From Azadirachta indica (taxonomy: Eukaryota; Streptophyta; Magnoliopsida; Sapindales; Meliaceae), in the NCBI GenBank assembly GCA_022749755.1, contig CM040444.1, positions 13,912,274-13,976,273 of the forward strand: a DNA stretch of 64,000 nucleotides, written 5' to 3'. Numbering within the stretch: position 1 is the first letter of the stretch; every line of letters begins with the position of its first letter. A model generated the notes under the pieces. The model searched no databases, had not been told where the DNA came from, and saw nothing but the letters and a program-made list of their open reading frames with translations. A program made the translations under genes and the position numbers. Below are positions 1-12,100 of the stretch, piece after piece.

Positions 1-1100
1 ATATGTAACATAAAATCATTTTATAGTAAAAAAATCTAAAGTTTTTATTTTTTTAATAAAAATAAAAGAAGTAGAAAATATTAAAAAAATCTAGGTTTTA
101 ATAGTTTTATTTTCTAATAAAATTTGAAATTAAATAATTATTTAGAATTAATTTTATTTTTTATAATTTGAACTGAACATTTTTAGTATTATATAAAAAA
201 ATATAACTACTTATGAAAATTGAATTTTGATCTTACTTCTCAATATTTATTAAAATTTTAGGTGTTTTAAAAAATTTTTATTAAATAAATAAAATGACTT
301 ACTACCTGTCTTACTTGACTTTTTTATTAGTTAAAAGGAATTTTTTAATGATAAAAATTATTTTCGAATTTTTGGACATTATTTATTGGCATTGGAGAAA
401 AAAATTTGAAAATTAAGAAAATTATGTTTTTTTTATTGAAAGAAATCTAAAATTTAAACTTTTGGATGTTGAGTTTTTGAAACTCTTTTTCAGAGTTAAA
501 ATTATTTAAAATATATTTACTTTATTTAAATTTTTATTTTTTTTTTTTTTTAAATAAGACATTAAAATAATTCTTCAAATTTTTTCAAAAATTATTTTTG
601 ACAACTAAATTATTAATAAATTTTTATTAAAAGTTCTACTTATAAAACTCTACTAATAAAAGGTATAACTCTACTAATAAAAATATATTTACTTTATTTT
701 AAAATTTTTATGTTATTTCTTTAAAATAAGATATTAAAAATTTGTCTATTAAAATAATTATTTCAATTATTTCAAAAATTATTTTTGACAAGTAAATCAT
801 TAATACTTATAGAACTCTACTAATAAAAGGTATATTCTAAAAAATTTTAATTAAAAAATTATACCAAATACACCTTTAAAACTCCTCAAAATCACTTTTT
901 TCTTTTGCAACAGCAATTTGGGACGGGTTCTTAGTTTTCATTTATCATCCTAATTCCAAATTTATTAAAATGGTTAAGGAACCGCATTAAATGGCCTAAT
1001 GGGATTTCGGCCCAAAAACATATGGGCCTAATTCAAGATATGAAAGTTCATTTGGGCCGTCCATTTACAACGTCATCGTTTTCGCTTATAACCAGCCACC
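1..1100. other. AT-rich intergenic DNA upstream of the CCHC gene
   Basis: Very AT-rich DNA with long A and T runs and no credible coding region. A degraded MITE copy occupies about 304-873. Base composition changes near 900-1100, where GC content rises towards the presumed promoter and leader of the CCHC zinc-finger gene. Short open frames here lack any family resemblance or codon bias. Confidence 0.6.
304..873 (+). mobile_element. Degraded Tourist-like MITE copy
   Basis: The stretch follows, in the same order, the segments of the cleaner element at 37001-37422: a left end resembling ctgtcttacttgac, then a run like ttttttaatgataaaa, blocks like tttactttatttaaa, attaaaaatttgtctatt and attatttttgaca, and a right end ataccaaatacacc matching the family end ataccaaacagaccc. 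An internal block (about 505-600 and 675-790) is duplicated, which explains the greater length. The ends are eroded and I cannot define a target duplication. Confidence 0.45.
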
Positions 1101-1261
1101 AGGGCCGTCCTGACCGTGCTTCGCAAACACAAATTCATGTAGCGGCTGCTCATCTCTTTCTTCCCGAAATTTATATTGCAAGAGTCACCGATTTTCCGTA
1201 CAATAATTTCCGTCGCTCATTTTTTCCTTTTCACACTGATTCGTTCAGCCGCTTATATCAG

Positions 1262-4035
1262 GTTCGTACATTTTAATCCGAAATTAATTGATCATACTAT
1301 TATTTTGTTGCTTTTTGCTAGGATTAGGGCTCGGATTTTATCCTTCAATCCAATTTGAACTAATTATACGGGTTGAAACATATGTGGTTACGTATGTGTA
1401 TGTATATGTGTTAAGTTTTAAGGTTATGAGCTTTTTGGTTTTTTAAATTTGTTCTGAACTGATGATTTGCAAATTTGTGTTGTGGTGGTGTCCGTGAGAT
1501 TTGAATTTGGAAATCCACTCGTACGAATTGTTGGTGTGTTTCAGCATTGTGATAAGAATCACGACTCTAGAGATTCTATTTGTGTATAGGGATATATGAA
1601 GATTTCTTACGAATGAAATTTGTTGCTTTTTGTCTAAGGAAATTGTCTAAGATAGGTAAATTTGGATGTTGAGGAATCAATAGTCACCAAAATTCAGGTG
1701 GGCCTGGAACTATGAGCTCCAAATGCTTTTCTATTGAGGTGAAAGGACTAAATTAGTTGGGTTCACATATTTTTAATAGTAGAGGTCTATCTCAATAATT
1801 TATGAAGTTTGGAGGGAAAAAAGGAGTTAACCTTGGTAAAGTAGCATTTGTCTCTTTGATTTTGCCTGAAAGTGTTTGTTGGGGATTTATGTTACTAGGG
1901 TTCTTGCTGGATTTGTATATGAAATTGGGTGATTGAGTTGGTTGTGTGGTCGAGTGTGGGAGAATCATGTCAAATATCTTATTCTGTGTGAACAGAAGTT
2001 GTGCTTATTGTGAATCAACTTTGGTTATATAAAGAAAGTAAGAAGTATTTCCTTACGAAAAAGAATTTCTGGTTGTGTTGGGAATTTAAAGATGAGTCTG
2101 TATGCCCATAAATGCTGCAAAATTTTGAATATTATTGGGCGTCATGATGGTGAGTGGGGATTCTATGCTGTTCTATATAGAATATTGACAATTTGTTGTT
2201 CATGTCTCTGTTATGGCAAACAAGCTATGAAATATTGTTATGCATGTCTCCTATGGGAAGGGCTTACATATATTGCTCTAGATGATCTGTTTGCTTTGCA
2301 CCAAATCTAATCTTTAAGCTTTCTTACTTCTGATATCTGTATATACTACCACTTCAGGACTGCTTTATGATATGATTTGTATCTGTGTATTCTTTTAACT
2401 GAGATTAAACTATATTATGGGATAGATTAAAATCCTCATCAGAAGAATTTTTTGAAAAAGGAAAAAGGCTGCGGTTTCCTCTACCATATGCTCTACTTGC
2501 TAACAGGTTTGTTCTTTTCACTAAATATTGTTGCCTTTCATTTTAGTTGCCTTTCCCTAGTGGATTATCGGAACTCTTAGGTAAATCATTCTGAAATTAA
2601 AGCTATATGTCTAATTTTCTTGAAACATTCTGCGTCAACTTCCTGCTTCTCTCTTCAAGGAATCTTAGGTTCTTTTTGTCTAGCAACATCATTATCATTT
2701 TTAGGGATGGTGATGTTGTGGGTTTCTGTTAGTAGGTATCCTAGACTTATCTCAAATGGGTAAATAGTCCTAGACTTCTCTCAAATGGGTAAATAGTCCT
2801 AGACTTACCCTTCTTTTATGCCAAACCTTGAACAAGGTTGATTTCTCATCCCGTACGCATTCAGTTGTGAATTAGGAAACATGTCACTAGCTTATATCTT
2901 TCCTACTTACCTTTAGGCATTTTTATAGTCCATTGGATTGATTTGGTGCTGTCGGATTGACAATTGAGTATCAATAAGCCGGTTGTAAGACTGATATACC
3001 TTTGTAGCAACAACTGCATGTGCTATTTTGGAAGTATATGATGACGTAGCTTGGGGACTAAATAAATGGAATGAATGATTAGAGGCCATTTTGGGAACAA
3101 ATACATAAGTTGAAAGAGGTATATATAGGCTCTGACTACAGAGGTAACGTGGTGACTGATCAGTATTAATTTCAAAATTTAAATGTTATTATGTGTCACC
3201 GAGATTGTGTGATCTTGAATTATGGTTGTACATCATGGAGCATACCTTACTTTTACAAGTATGTGTACCTCAAATGATTTATTTTTGGCTAATCAGAAGA
3301 CGACAATCTTTTTCGTCAATCTCCTGGAAAGTTCAGACTGCCCATAGATTTATTTTCTGTTCCATTTGTTCCTAGAAAATTTGGAGCTCTCAGCATGCTC
3401 TTTAAGTTTGCTTTATTGACTAAAGAAAATCTCTGTACGAAAGTGGGAGCAAGTTTCTAATTATAGCTGATTCTCTATGGTGAAAAATATGCAACTAGCT
3501 TCTAAATCAATTTCTCTCGTGTGGAAGAAACCTTTCCAGCTTCTCTTGATCCTTTGACCTTTCTTTATTTGTGGGAGAAAATTTCTTCGGACAAGCAATA
3601 ACCATGGTTTCACTGGTTTCAATGTCCTCCTGTTTTTCATATTTTCTTTTATTTTTGAAGTTTCTTGTTCTATAGTTGATGACCTGACCTATATCTGGTG
3701 TAGATGGCTGGTCAGGGACTTGGGGTTTGTGACTGCCCTATATTTTAATGTCTATCTTAATGCTATGTAGGGGAAGGTGATTTTTCTGAGGAGATCCTTG
3801 AATTTCCTGTGAAGGATGTCTTGTGGAGATGATTTGAATGTAGTGATATGTGATTGGATGTAATTGGTGCTTGTTGAAATGCTCTGTTCTTTTTCATTTG
3901 GGATTTGGTGTTTTTTGCTTTGAAGGTATGGTGGGGGCTTGGTTTGTACTCATGGATGATGATGGGTGTGTGGTTGTCCTGTGGACAGGGAGGAGGCAGC
4001 GGCCATTGTGGTTTTAGGTGGTGAAGTTTTTGCAG
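1262..4035 (+). other. Probable 5'-leader intron of the CCHC zinc-finger gene
   Basis: A donor (tatcag|gttcgt) follows a GC-richer leader at about 1100-1261, and an acceptor (gtttttgcag) ends at 4035, 38 bases before the first ATG of the coding sequence. The region between is T-rich with no long open frame, as expected of an intron. Only sequence logic supports this: several other donors are possible, and the leader could instead begin near 4000. Confidence 0.4.
2741..2812 (+). repeat. 29-bp tandem repeat, about 2.4 copies
   Basis: The block cctagactt(a/c)tctcaaatgg followed by gtaaatagt occurs twice in a row and is followed by a third partial start (cctagactta). It lies inside the presumed leader intron and has no evident function. 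Confidence 0.75.
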
Positions 4036-4073
4036 ATCAGTGGTGGTAGGTCTAAATAGGTATTAGTTTGAAC

Positions 4074-7041
4074 ATGAGTTCTGTCAGCAGGAGCCGAAGC
4101 AGGAGCAGGAGCAGGAGCCCGCTGGATCGTAAGATCCGCTCTGATCGCTTTTCATATCGTGATGCACCTTACAGAAGAGGGTCACGTCGGGGTTACAGGT
4201 TTTCTAATTTTTGATCCTGTACTTGTTTATTCTTTGTCTGCTTCACAATTGGGTTGAGGGTTTGGGGGTGAAGGAAACTGTTGGTGTCTTCAGTGGAGAC
4301 TGGAGGTTGTTTCTGCACTTGACAGTTTCCCTATTAGGTTGGATGATTCTACTTGATTCTGTGGTTGTGGATCTTCAGAGTTGCTTATAATGTTTCTACT
4401 TATGAATATTCTCATGCTAACTGCTTGGTTAACTAGTGTTTGAAGAGTATCACAGAATAGCCTCAATCCATTTGAGTGTGTAATTTGTATGGTTACTCAT
4501 TCTTTCGTGCCCTTTGCAGGGTCTTTTATACAAAAAGTATTGCCAAATATTTGCCCTTTTTTCTTTTGACCTACCTTGTGGCAAGCATGAGTCTTGATCT
4601 TGACATCATATTATTTCAAGATTTTATATTTGCCTAAAAGTAATATATGTTGTTGCTGTGTTTATGTGCATTATGGTCATTTTCATGTTTTCTCCTTTAT
4701 TCTTCTTAGCAATTGCTTTTATGGGGTGCTTATTTTCTGATTTCTTAATTGTTTTGGGATACTTTTCTTATTTATTCGGAAGCACCAAGAAATAAATAAA
4801 TAAACAAAAACATAAAATGGACAAGAGAAAAAAGGAGGGGTAAGGTTGAATAATACTGCAGAATGAATAGTTAAAATTGTCATTTTATTGCAAATTTCAT
4901 CAAAATCAGCTTGAAAATGGGAGTATTAATGATTCTAGATGTAGGATGGTCCATGCATTCTTTTCTGCTCATAATTGATCTTTCCTTACTTTTGTTGTCA
5001 GCCAAAGCAATCTCTGCAAGAATTGCAAACGGCCTGGTCATTTTGCTAGAGAGTGCCCTAATGTGGCAATTTGTCACAATTGTGGCCTTCCAGGGTAAGA
5101 AATCTCTTTCATTCCATGCAAATGACAGTACATATTTCATCACTACCATTCACAAATATGTGAGGTTATTCATTGAACAACATTATACACCTTATAATGT
5201 GCGTTTAGTTCACATTAGGTGGTCTACGATGGTATGCAATTGTTGGTTGCTGTTTGGCTTAACATTTGGTAATGATTTTTCATTTTCAAAATGAAAAGGC
5301 TTTATAAAACATATTTGGTATTTGTTTCTTAGAGCATCCTTTTTTGAACAAAAAACTTGTTCTCAAGATCATAACATGAAAATTGAAAGCATAAGTTGTT
5401 TTCTTCTGATTTTGAAACACGTCGTGACTTTTGCTCATTTTAATTGGTTGACATTCTCTAGCTTTTGGAAAAGTATTTCAGAAAATGCTATATAACTAGA
5501 TTTTTGGTAAATTATTTAGAAAATGCTATACAACTTACTTCCCAATCTTGCAAACTAAATAAGAAAACAGTAATTTAATTTTCGAAAACAGTTTGCAAAA
5601 TATTAATTTGAAAATGATACCAAATGCACCCTAAACTTTGACTCTAATTTTTGGTGCTGTGCTAGCTAGCTTTGGGATTTCTTGGTTGACTTGTCTATTT
5701 CTAAGAAATTGTATGTTATGGTGGCTAGTCTTAAGTTCTGAAATCTGTGAACGAGCCTCTCCCTGACCAATTTGTTTCTCTTTTTTTTTTTTGGGCATAC
5801 CATGTGGATTATTTCCACCACCATGTCTCCGTGTTTATCTTTACAGTGGCTCCTGTTAGCACCAAAATGATCAAGTCAACAATTAATTTGGACACAGTGC
5901 ATTGCAAAATGGTGTCATCATGTCACCTCTGTCACTACCTCGACCTCCATATTGGAAGATTGTTACTTTTGTCTTCCCAACCTCAAGTTCTCCCTTTTTG
6001 TACCACGACCATTTGACTTTATGCCTTCACTCCTATCCACCACCATCAGATTCCATTTGTCACACTTTCGTCCTTCCTGCACCAAAACAATCATCACCTT
6101 TTTCTGCTACTATTCTTGTCTACTATACTAGTGTATTTGCTCCCATTGACTTAAAAAATTACATGTGCTCAGAAGTTACTTTGACTATTAGCAGTCAAAT
6201 GCATCATTTGTACTTTGTGGTCCTTTTGTCTAGAGCAAAATTTATGGAAATTGACATGTGATTCTAGAAAGGAGAGTCTTCACATTTCTTAATTGTAAAT
6301 TTCAGCAACTTAAATGGGCATTAGCGGAAATTTGAGGCTAGAATTTCCCTTCCTGTCTTTTCAGTTTAACATATGTTAATGATGGGAAGGGAAATCATCT
6401 CACTTGAATGCTTTGATTTTCTCTCAATTTTATTCTTGGTGAAGTTATTGGGCACCATTGATTTATATATGTGTAATTATGCCTGAAAACATTTGAGCAG
6501 CCATATTGCTTCAGAATGCACCACAAAGGCGCTATGTTGGAATTGTCGGGAACCCGGCCACATGGCTAGCAACTGTCCAAATGAGGGCATCTGCCATACT
6601 TGTGGCAAAGCTGGACATCGTGCAAGAGACTGCACTGCTCCCCCACTGCCACCTGGGGACTTGAGGTTGTGCAACAACTGCTATAAGCAAGGTCATTTTG
6701 CAGCTGATTGTACAAATGACAAGGCGTGCAACAATTGTAGGAAGACAGGTCACCTGGCACGGGATTGTCCAAATGATCCCATCTGCAACTTGTGCAATGT
6801 TTCTGGGCATGTTGCTAGACAGTGTCCAAAAGGTAATGTTCTAGCAGATCGAGGAACTGGTGGTGCTCGTGGTGGCAGTGGTTACAGAGACATTGTATGT
6901 CGGAACTGCCAGCAACTGGGGCATATGAGCAGGGATTGCATGGGACCTCTTATGATCTGTCACAACTGTGGTGGACGAGGACACCTGGCATATGAGTGCC
7001 CATCAGGGAGGTTTATGGATCGCTATTCACGAAGATACTGA
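4074..7041 (+). CDS. CCHC zinc-knuckle protein, CNBP/GIS2-like
   Basis: Three coding exons, 4074-4198, 5002-5094 and 6501-7041, join in phase into a 252-aa protein. An arginine/serine dipeptide stretch sits at residues 3-15, followed by a basic segment. From residue 47 on come nine retroviral-type zinc knuckles (C-x2-C-x4-H-x4-C), the first beginning CKNC and the last CHNC, with a glycine-rich spacer before the eighth. The family (animal CNBP, yeast Gis2, Arabidopsis At1g75560-type proteins) binds single-stranded nucleic acid, mostly mRNA, and acts in translation and RNA granules in cytoplasm and nucleus. The exon 3 acceptor reads gagcag; using the second AG restores the conserved GLPGHIASEC. 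Exon 1 starts at the first in-frame ATG and encodes the RS-rich tail seen in plant relatives. A 36-bp repeat straddles the stop codon. Family assignment is secure; the RNA targets are unknown. Confidence 0.93.
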
Positions 7042-7134
7042 TTAAAGGCATGTTATGCTGGCTCTCAAAGGTACTCATTGATGACATATTATGCTGGTTC
7101 TTGAAGGTACTGATCGATGGCATATTATGCTGCC
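7033..7134 (+). repeat. 36-bp tandem repeat spanning the stop codon
   Basis: Three copies begin at 7033 (agatactgat), 7069 (aggtactcat) and 7105 (aggtactgat); each continues to a ca(t)attatgctg block. The first copy contains the last coding codons and the TGA stop of the CCHC gene; the others lie in the 3' untranslated region. The period is a multiple of three, so the copies stay in the CDS frame. Confidence 0.8.
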
Positions 7135-8760
7135 CAGCATTTTATACCATTTATGTTTCCTTTAATGAGATTTCTCTTGTAGTCAGATTTGTTGAAGGTT
7201 GAGACTGAATAGATTTCAGGAGTTGGCTTGAAATTTTATGTTATAGGAGTGCTTTACTAGATGTAGAGCATATTTATATTCTATTAGAACTTATTATTTC
7301 AGTGCCATTGTGTGTAGTTTTGAAATAATAGTTTACTATTTATTAACCAGAAAGCTGAATCCTAATTGTGCTGTTTTGATCTTTCGGGGTGTGGCTTTTC
7401 AGACTTCCTCTAATCATGTTTTAGAACATTTAGTCAAGATTCATTTGGTTTCTATAAAGGTTGTCAGATCCTAGTTCAGACTAACCTGGACTGCAAAATT
7501 CTGTCCCCAAAATCATCAGTGGATAGGGTTTCTGGTCCTTTTCAAGTATCCTCTTTACGTCATACTCAGTTTTGTTTAGGGTGTTTGTTTTTGTTTTTAT
7601 TTTCTGTAGTTATGATTTCTTTTCTAGTTTCAATCAATTTTGAGATTTACAATTTGAAGAGAGAAAAGGATAATGTAGGTTTTTACTTTTTATGAGTGCA
7701 TTGAGAAAATTTGGAATGGATAATAATGTATTCATTTTTTAATTTTGTCGAAATATTTTTTCTTTCTTCAAGATAATTTTAACATAATTATTGAAAAAAA
7801 AAAAAAAAAAACTTGTGGCACTCAGTGAGTAAGCTGTGACAAAATTGTAAAATTTGTGTTTTTAGTAAAACAATATGATTACAATTCAGAATGCAGGTGA
7901 AATTTTTGACTTTTAAACGTGAGTGAAACAAGATTCAAAACATCTTCTTCTAATTAGAAGGTGAGAGAGTTTTACCTATATGCCATCCAGTTACTTGAAT
8001 GGCATCTGTAAAGATGGCTCAGTTGATTATTTCAACTCTCACGCTTTCCATATTCTATCGAATTGCCTTTTCTCCTGATAAATTATATATAGAAGTTTCT
8101 TCCCACTTATGATTGTTCTAAAAATATGCTTATGATTAAATTTTTCCCAACAAAAACATGATTTATCCTTCATCACATGATGACAATATGTGCAAGAGAT
8201 ATCAATGGATAAGTTCTGAATTTCGACTAAGCAATAAACATTTGAAGTTTCAAATAAAACTCAAATCAAGATAATAAACATTTGTTTTCATTTTAAAATT
8301 TATAATTCACGCCTGAAAATGGACTTACGTTATAGTTTATGCATATATATATATATATAATTGACAATTTAGTGTCCCAATTTTTTATTTGAAATTTTGT
8401 TTATAAAACTTTGTGTCCATAAAAGATTATTGAAGTGATTCTTTATTTATTTATTGTTGTACCAAAACCCAAGGACTTTTAATTTCGTTGCTCAAATTTT
8501 AGAGCAGCATTATATTTATTGATGTGATAACAATAATTTGTATATTTTAATTAATGCGAGGAACTCCTACCTTTTATGCATTAAATCATTGTTATTTTTA
8601 CGTAATTATTTATCACATCGATACTTGTGTACAATTTTGTATTTTAATTTTATATGTATAAAGAACTTGTAAGTGTGTGCATTTACCAATATCTTCATGA
8701 TTTCATATTACGCATTCAAAAGAATTTGATTAAAAATCACTCGGTCCAAATATTAAACGG
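7135..8760. other. 3' untranslated region and intergenic DNA
   Basis: The first few hundred bases are probably the 3' untranslated region of the CCHC gene. The rest is AT-rich with a poly-A run at 7794-7810 and a TA dinucleotide run at 8346-8360. No gene or repeat family was recognised. Confidence 0.5.
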
Positions 8761-8820
8761 AGTAACGAAAGTCAAAATCGCACGGTTACAAAAGTCCGTA
8801 ACGCCAGAGTGATCTGTGAG

Positions 8821-8826
8821 CACGTG
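8821..8826. promoter_or_regulatory. G-box (CACGTG) upstream of the NERD-like gene
   Basis: A palindromic CACGTG core followed by AC lies about 300 bp upstream of the start codon, in a GC-richer stretch (8750-8870) that looks like a proximal promoter. Such cores bind bZIP and bHLH factors. Activity is inferred only. Confidence 0.4.
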
Positions 8827-9063
8827 ACTACCGTATAATCACCAACCATCACCATGTGTCCTTACAGAATTAAGGGGTGAAAACGTCATGAAGAAACTAG
8901 ATTTGGGGCATTATCGTCTTTTTTGTCATTCATACCGAATCGAAATGAAAAAAAACCTCATTAGGTAGTGTCATTTGCCTTGCGAACTCTCTCTTCCCTC
9001 TTTTCTGTCACATTTTCTACAATTTTATTAATTTGTCGTAAATAAAAATTCACAAATTACTCA

Positions 9064-9072
9064 AAACCCTAA
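9064..9072 (+). promoter_or_regulatory. Telo-box AAACCCTAA in the NERD-like leader
   Basis: AAACCCTAA forms the left half of an almost perfect palindrome (aaaccct-a-agggttt) 47 bp upstream of the ATG, and a second half motif tctagggttc follows. Telo-boxes are common close to transcription starts of plant housekeeping genes and are bound by telobox/TRB-type proteins. Function here is inferred. Confidence 0.5.
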
Positions 9073-9118
9073 GGGTTTCAATCTCTAGGGTTCTCTCAGT
9101 TTCAATCTTGTATACTTA

Positions 9119-12100
9119 ATGGAGAACGAAGAACAAGAAGCTTCGAAATTACCAAACTCTTCTGTTCAAGTCGAAGATGACTCGATGAATATAGCGACGA
9201 CAGAAGCGGCAGCAACAGTTATGGACTCGCGCGAAGAGGTAAAGCGAGAGACCGAGCCGCAATGCAAGCCGGAGTCTGTGACCGCGTTGAGCGAGTCTCA
9301 ACTACCACCTCAAGAACAATCGTTAGTCGAGGGAAAACAGGTAAACGAGGAATCGATTGTCGGAGAGCGGGAGGCTGTGGTTGAGTTGGACGAGGCGGAG
9401 CTCGGTGGAGGACAAGATGAATCACGTAACTCGCAGTTAGTTGTAACTACGTTGGTTGGTGAAGAGGATGGGGATTCGATTGATGGAGCAGAGAAGAGGA
9501 GTGTTGCTAATGCTGTGGATGCGATGGACGGCCATGATTTGGCTGTGGAGGCATCGGTGGTTGTTGGTGGGAGTTACGATGGGGATGCGATTGGCAAGGA
9601 GGAGAGGGAAGTGGCTAATGGGGCTGAGGAGATGGAAGACAAGGCTCTGGTGGCTGACGCGGCGGAGCAAACGGAAGAAAAGGATGACGTGGTGGAAAGG
9701 GTGGAGATTGCAGATGAAACGAAGGAGGCTGATGTCGCACGGGAGAATGAAGATAGGAGTAGTATTGCAGAGGAGACACAGATTTCGGAAGAAGAAAAGG
9801 GAGAAAAGGGGGCTGACATTGCATTGAGGACGGATATTGAGGATGAAACAAAGGCGGTTGATGTGGCTGAGACGACGGATGTTGTGGATGATGTGGCCGA
9901 GGAGACGCATGAAAGGGCCGAAATGAAAAAAGGGGACGAGGAGATTGCCTCTGAGACAAAGGCTATTGATGTTGCAGAGCAGACGGATACTGCTGATGAA
10001 ATAAAGGCCGTTAATGATGCAGAGGGGACGGAAACAGCCGATGCAACAAAGGCTGTTGATGTTGTGCAGGAGACTGAAGCTGCCGAAGAAACAAAGGCTG
10101 TTGATGCACCAGCCAAAACTCACAAAAGGATGGAAACTGCTGATGAAACAAAGGCCGCTGCTGCACCAGAAGAGATGTATGACAGAATGGAAATGGCAGA
10201 GGATAGGGAGATTGGGGATGAGACAAAGGTTGATGTGGCAGAGGACAAGGAGACCGTGAAGCAGATGGAAGTGGCTGACTTGACAAGGGAAACGGAGTCT
10301 GCTGAGGATGGGAAGGTGGATGATGTGACGGAAACATCAACAGCAGATGTGGAGGTTGGTGATATGGAAGAGCAAATGGTGACTCAAGATTATGAGACAG
10401 AGTTTGCTGACGTGGCTGGAGGGGAAAGGGAGTTGGTAGAGGAAATGGAGGAAGAACCTGAAATGCTGGAGGCTACGGAAACTGAGGCAGACATGGAGAT
10501 GGGTGATGCGAGGGAAGAAGCAATGGAGGCTGGAGCTGATGTAGGAGATGAAACCGATAAGCCTAACATGGCGGAGGAAATGGAGACAGGTGAGGAGTTG
10601 GAGGAAGTGAATAAAACTGTTGGAGGGAAGAGGAAGCGAGTTGGAAAAAATTCCAAGCCTCCTGGGAGAGTTCCTCCAAGGAAGAAATCAGAGGAGGATG
10701 TTTGTTTCATTTGCTTTGATGGTGGTGACCTTGTCCTCTGTGATCGCAGGTGAAATTATAAATGCTCTTTATCAATATTCTGCTCCTGTTTGTATTTTTG
10801 ATTGTTGTTTTTGCTGCCTTTTAGTGATTGATGATTGAGTGGTTTTTTGATGTTGGGTTGCTAGGGGATGTCCAAAGGCATATCATCCTGCATGTGTTAA
10901 TCGTGATGAGGCATTCTTTCGAGCTAAGGGTCGATGGAATTGTGGTGAGTTTTTGCATAATTGCTTAGCTTTTTGTTTAAATTTCAATTGGTTTTGTTAT
11001 TTTGTTTGTTCTTGAATTTGTGGCATTGTGGATGTGCTTGGTGTACTGTGATGCAGACATTTTCTTTTAAACCTGGTTTATGATGGATTTTATTATGAAA
11101 CTGAATTTCTACTGCTAACTATGAGTATCTGTTGTTAAAAGCAACAGATGTTAACAGTGGTTTTCCATGCGAAGACTTCAATACATTTGTTGATACCTTC
11201 ATCCTGGAAGTTCCTTGTCCTCTTATTCTTTTTAACTCAAATTCTTTTACAAGTATTGAAGTTGTTGCTTCCTCTTTTCTTTGCAAAAGGTGTGATCTAC
11301 TCGACAGCAAAGCTTGCAGGAGTGGACTTGTGTGAAGGGACAGGAAGTAAAATCTTCAATTTTGCCCAGCACAATGTTCAAGTTTTGCAAGCTCATGAAG
11401 TTGGTTTATTGTGCATCATGTGAAGTGTAATCTATTCTTTGGTGACTAGGAGTATTTGAATGTTCAGAGTTCCAATGGCAGTTGTGTATAGTGGCTACTT
11501 TTCTTTCCAGTATCAAGTGCAAAGTCATGATTACCAGCCTCAACTGTAATCATTTTCTAGAGGTTCAGTTTAATGGATCATAAGATATTGAAGATCTGAA
11601 AGTCAATTGTTAACCTACAAGTGAATCTTTGGTATCTATATTTGTTAGACAACTTGCTAAATAAGTGGCAAGATTGGGATTCCATGATTTTTTGGGGCTA
11701 CCTTATGCGTGTATTGAGGCAATGTATTTATTATCACCTTGATTTGGTTTGAGTCAGTTCTGAAGAACAATTGTTACCGAGAGTAGTATACTATTAGTTT
11801 GTGTGAAAGAGTGTTCAATAAATGCCTTAAATGCCTTCCATTTGAACTAACTGAGAGGATATATTTGTGTTTCAATTGTTTAATATGTTACACCCTGCCT
11901 TCTGTAGAGAAAGATTAAGCACCTGCTGTTTGTTGTCAAGATCAACTAGCTTAAGGTCCTTGCAAGTCTCGAGGATTTGTTTTTGGCTTAAAACTAACAC
12001 TTTCTTTCCACTTCTTTGTTTTGATATAATGCCTTTAAATAATGTTTTGGTCAAATGTGACAAGAATGAAGAAAAGATTTGAACTTCACGTTACTTCAAG

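Noticed and set aside
1022..1276. 84-codon open frame before the CCHC gene
   Set aside because: It starts in presumed promoter DNA, shows no family resemblance, and is probably chance in a GC-richer stretch.
4911..5294. 127-codon open frame across CCHC exon 2
   Set aside because: It runs in a different frame from the zinc knuckles and is mostly intron sequence.
9437..10123. Long open frame on the minus strand (228 codons) opposite the NERD-like first exon
   Set aside because: It is the complement of the acidic repeat tract; the GAN/GNN-rich codons make antisense frames stay open. There is no start context or family resemblance.
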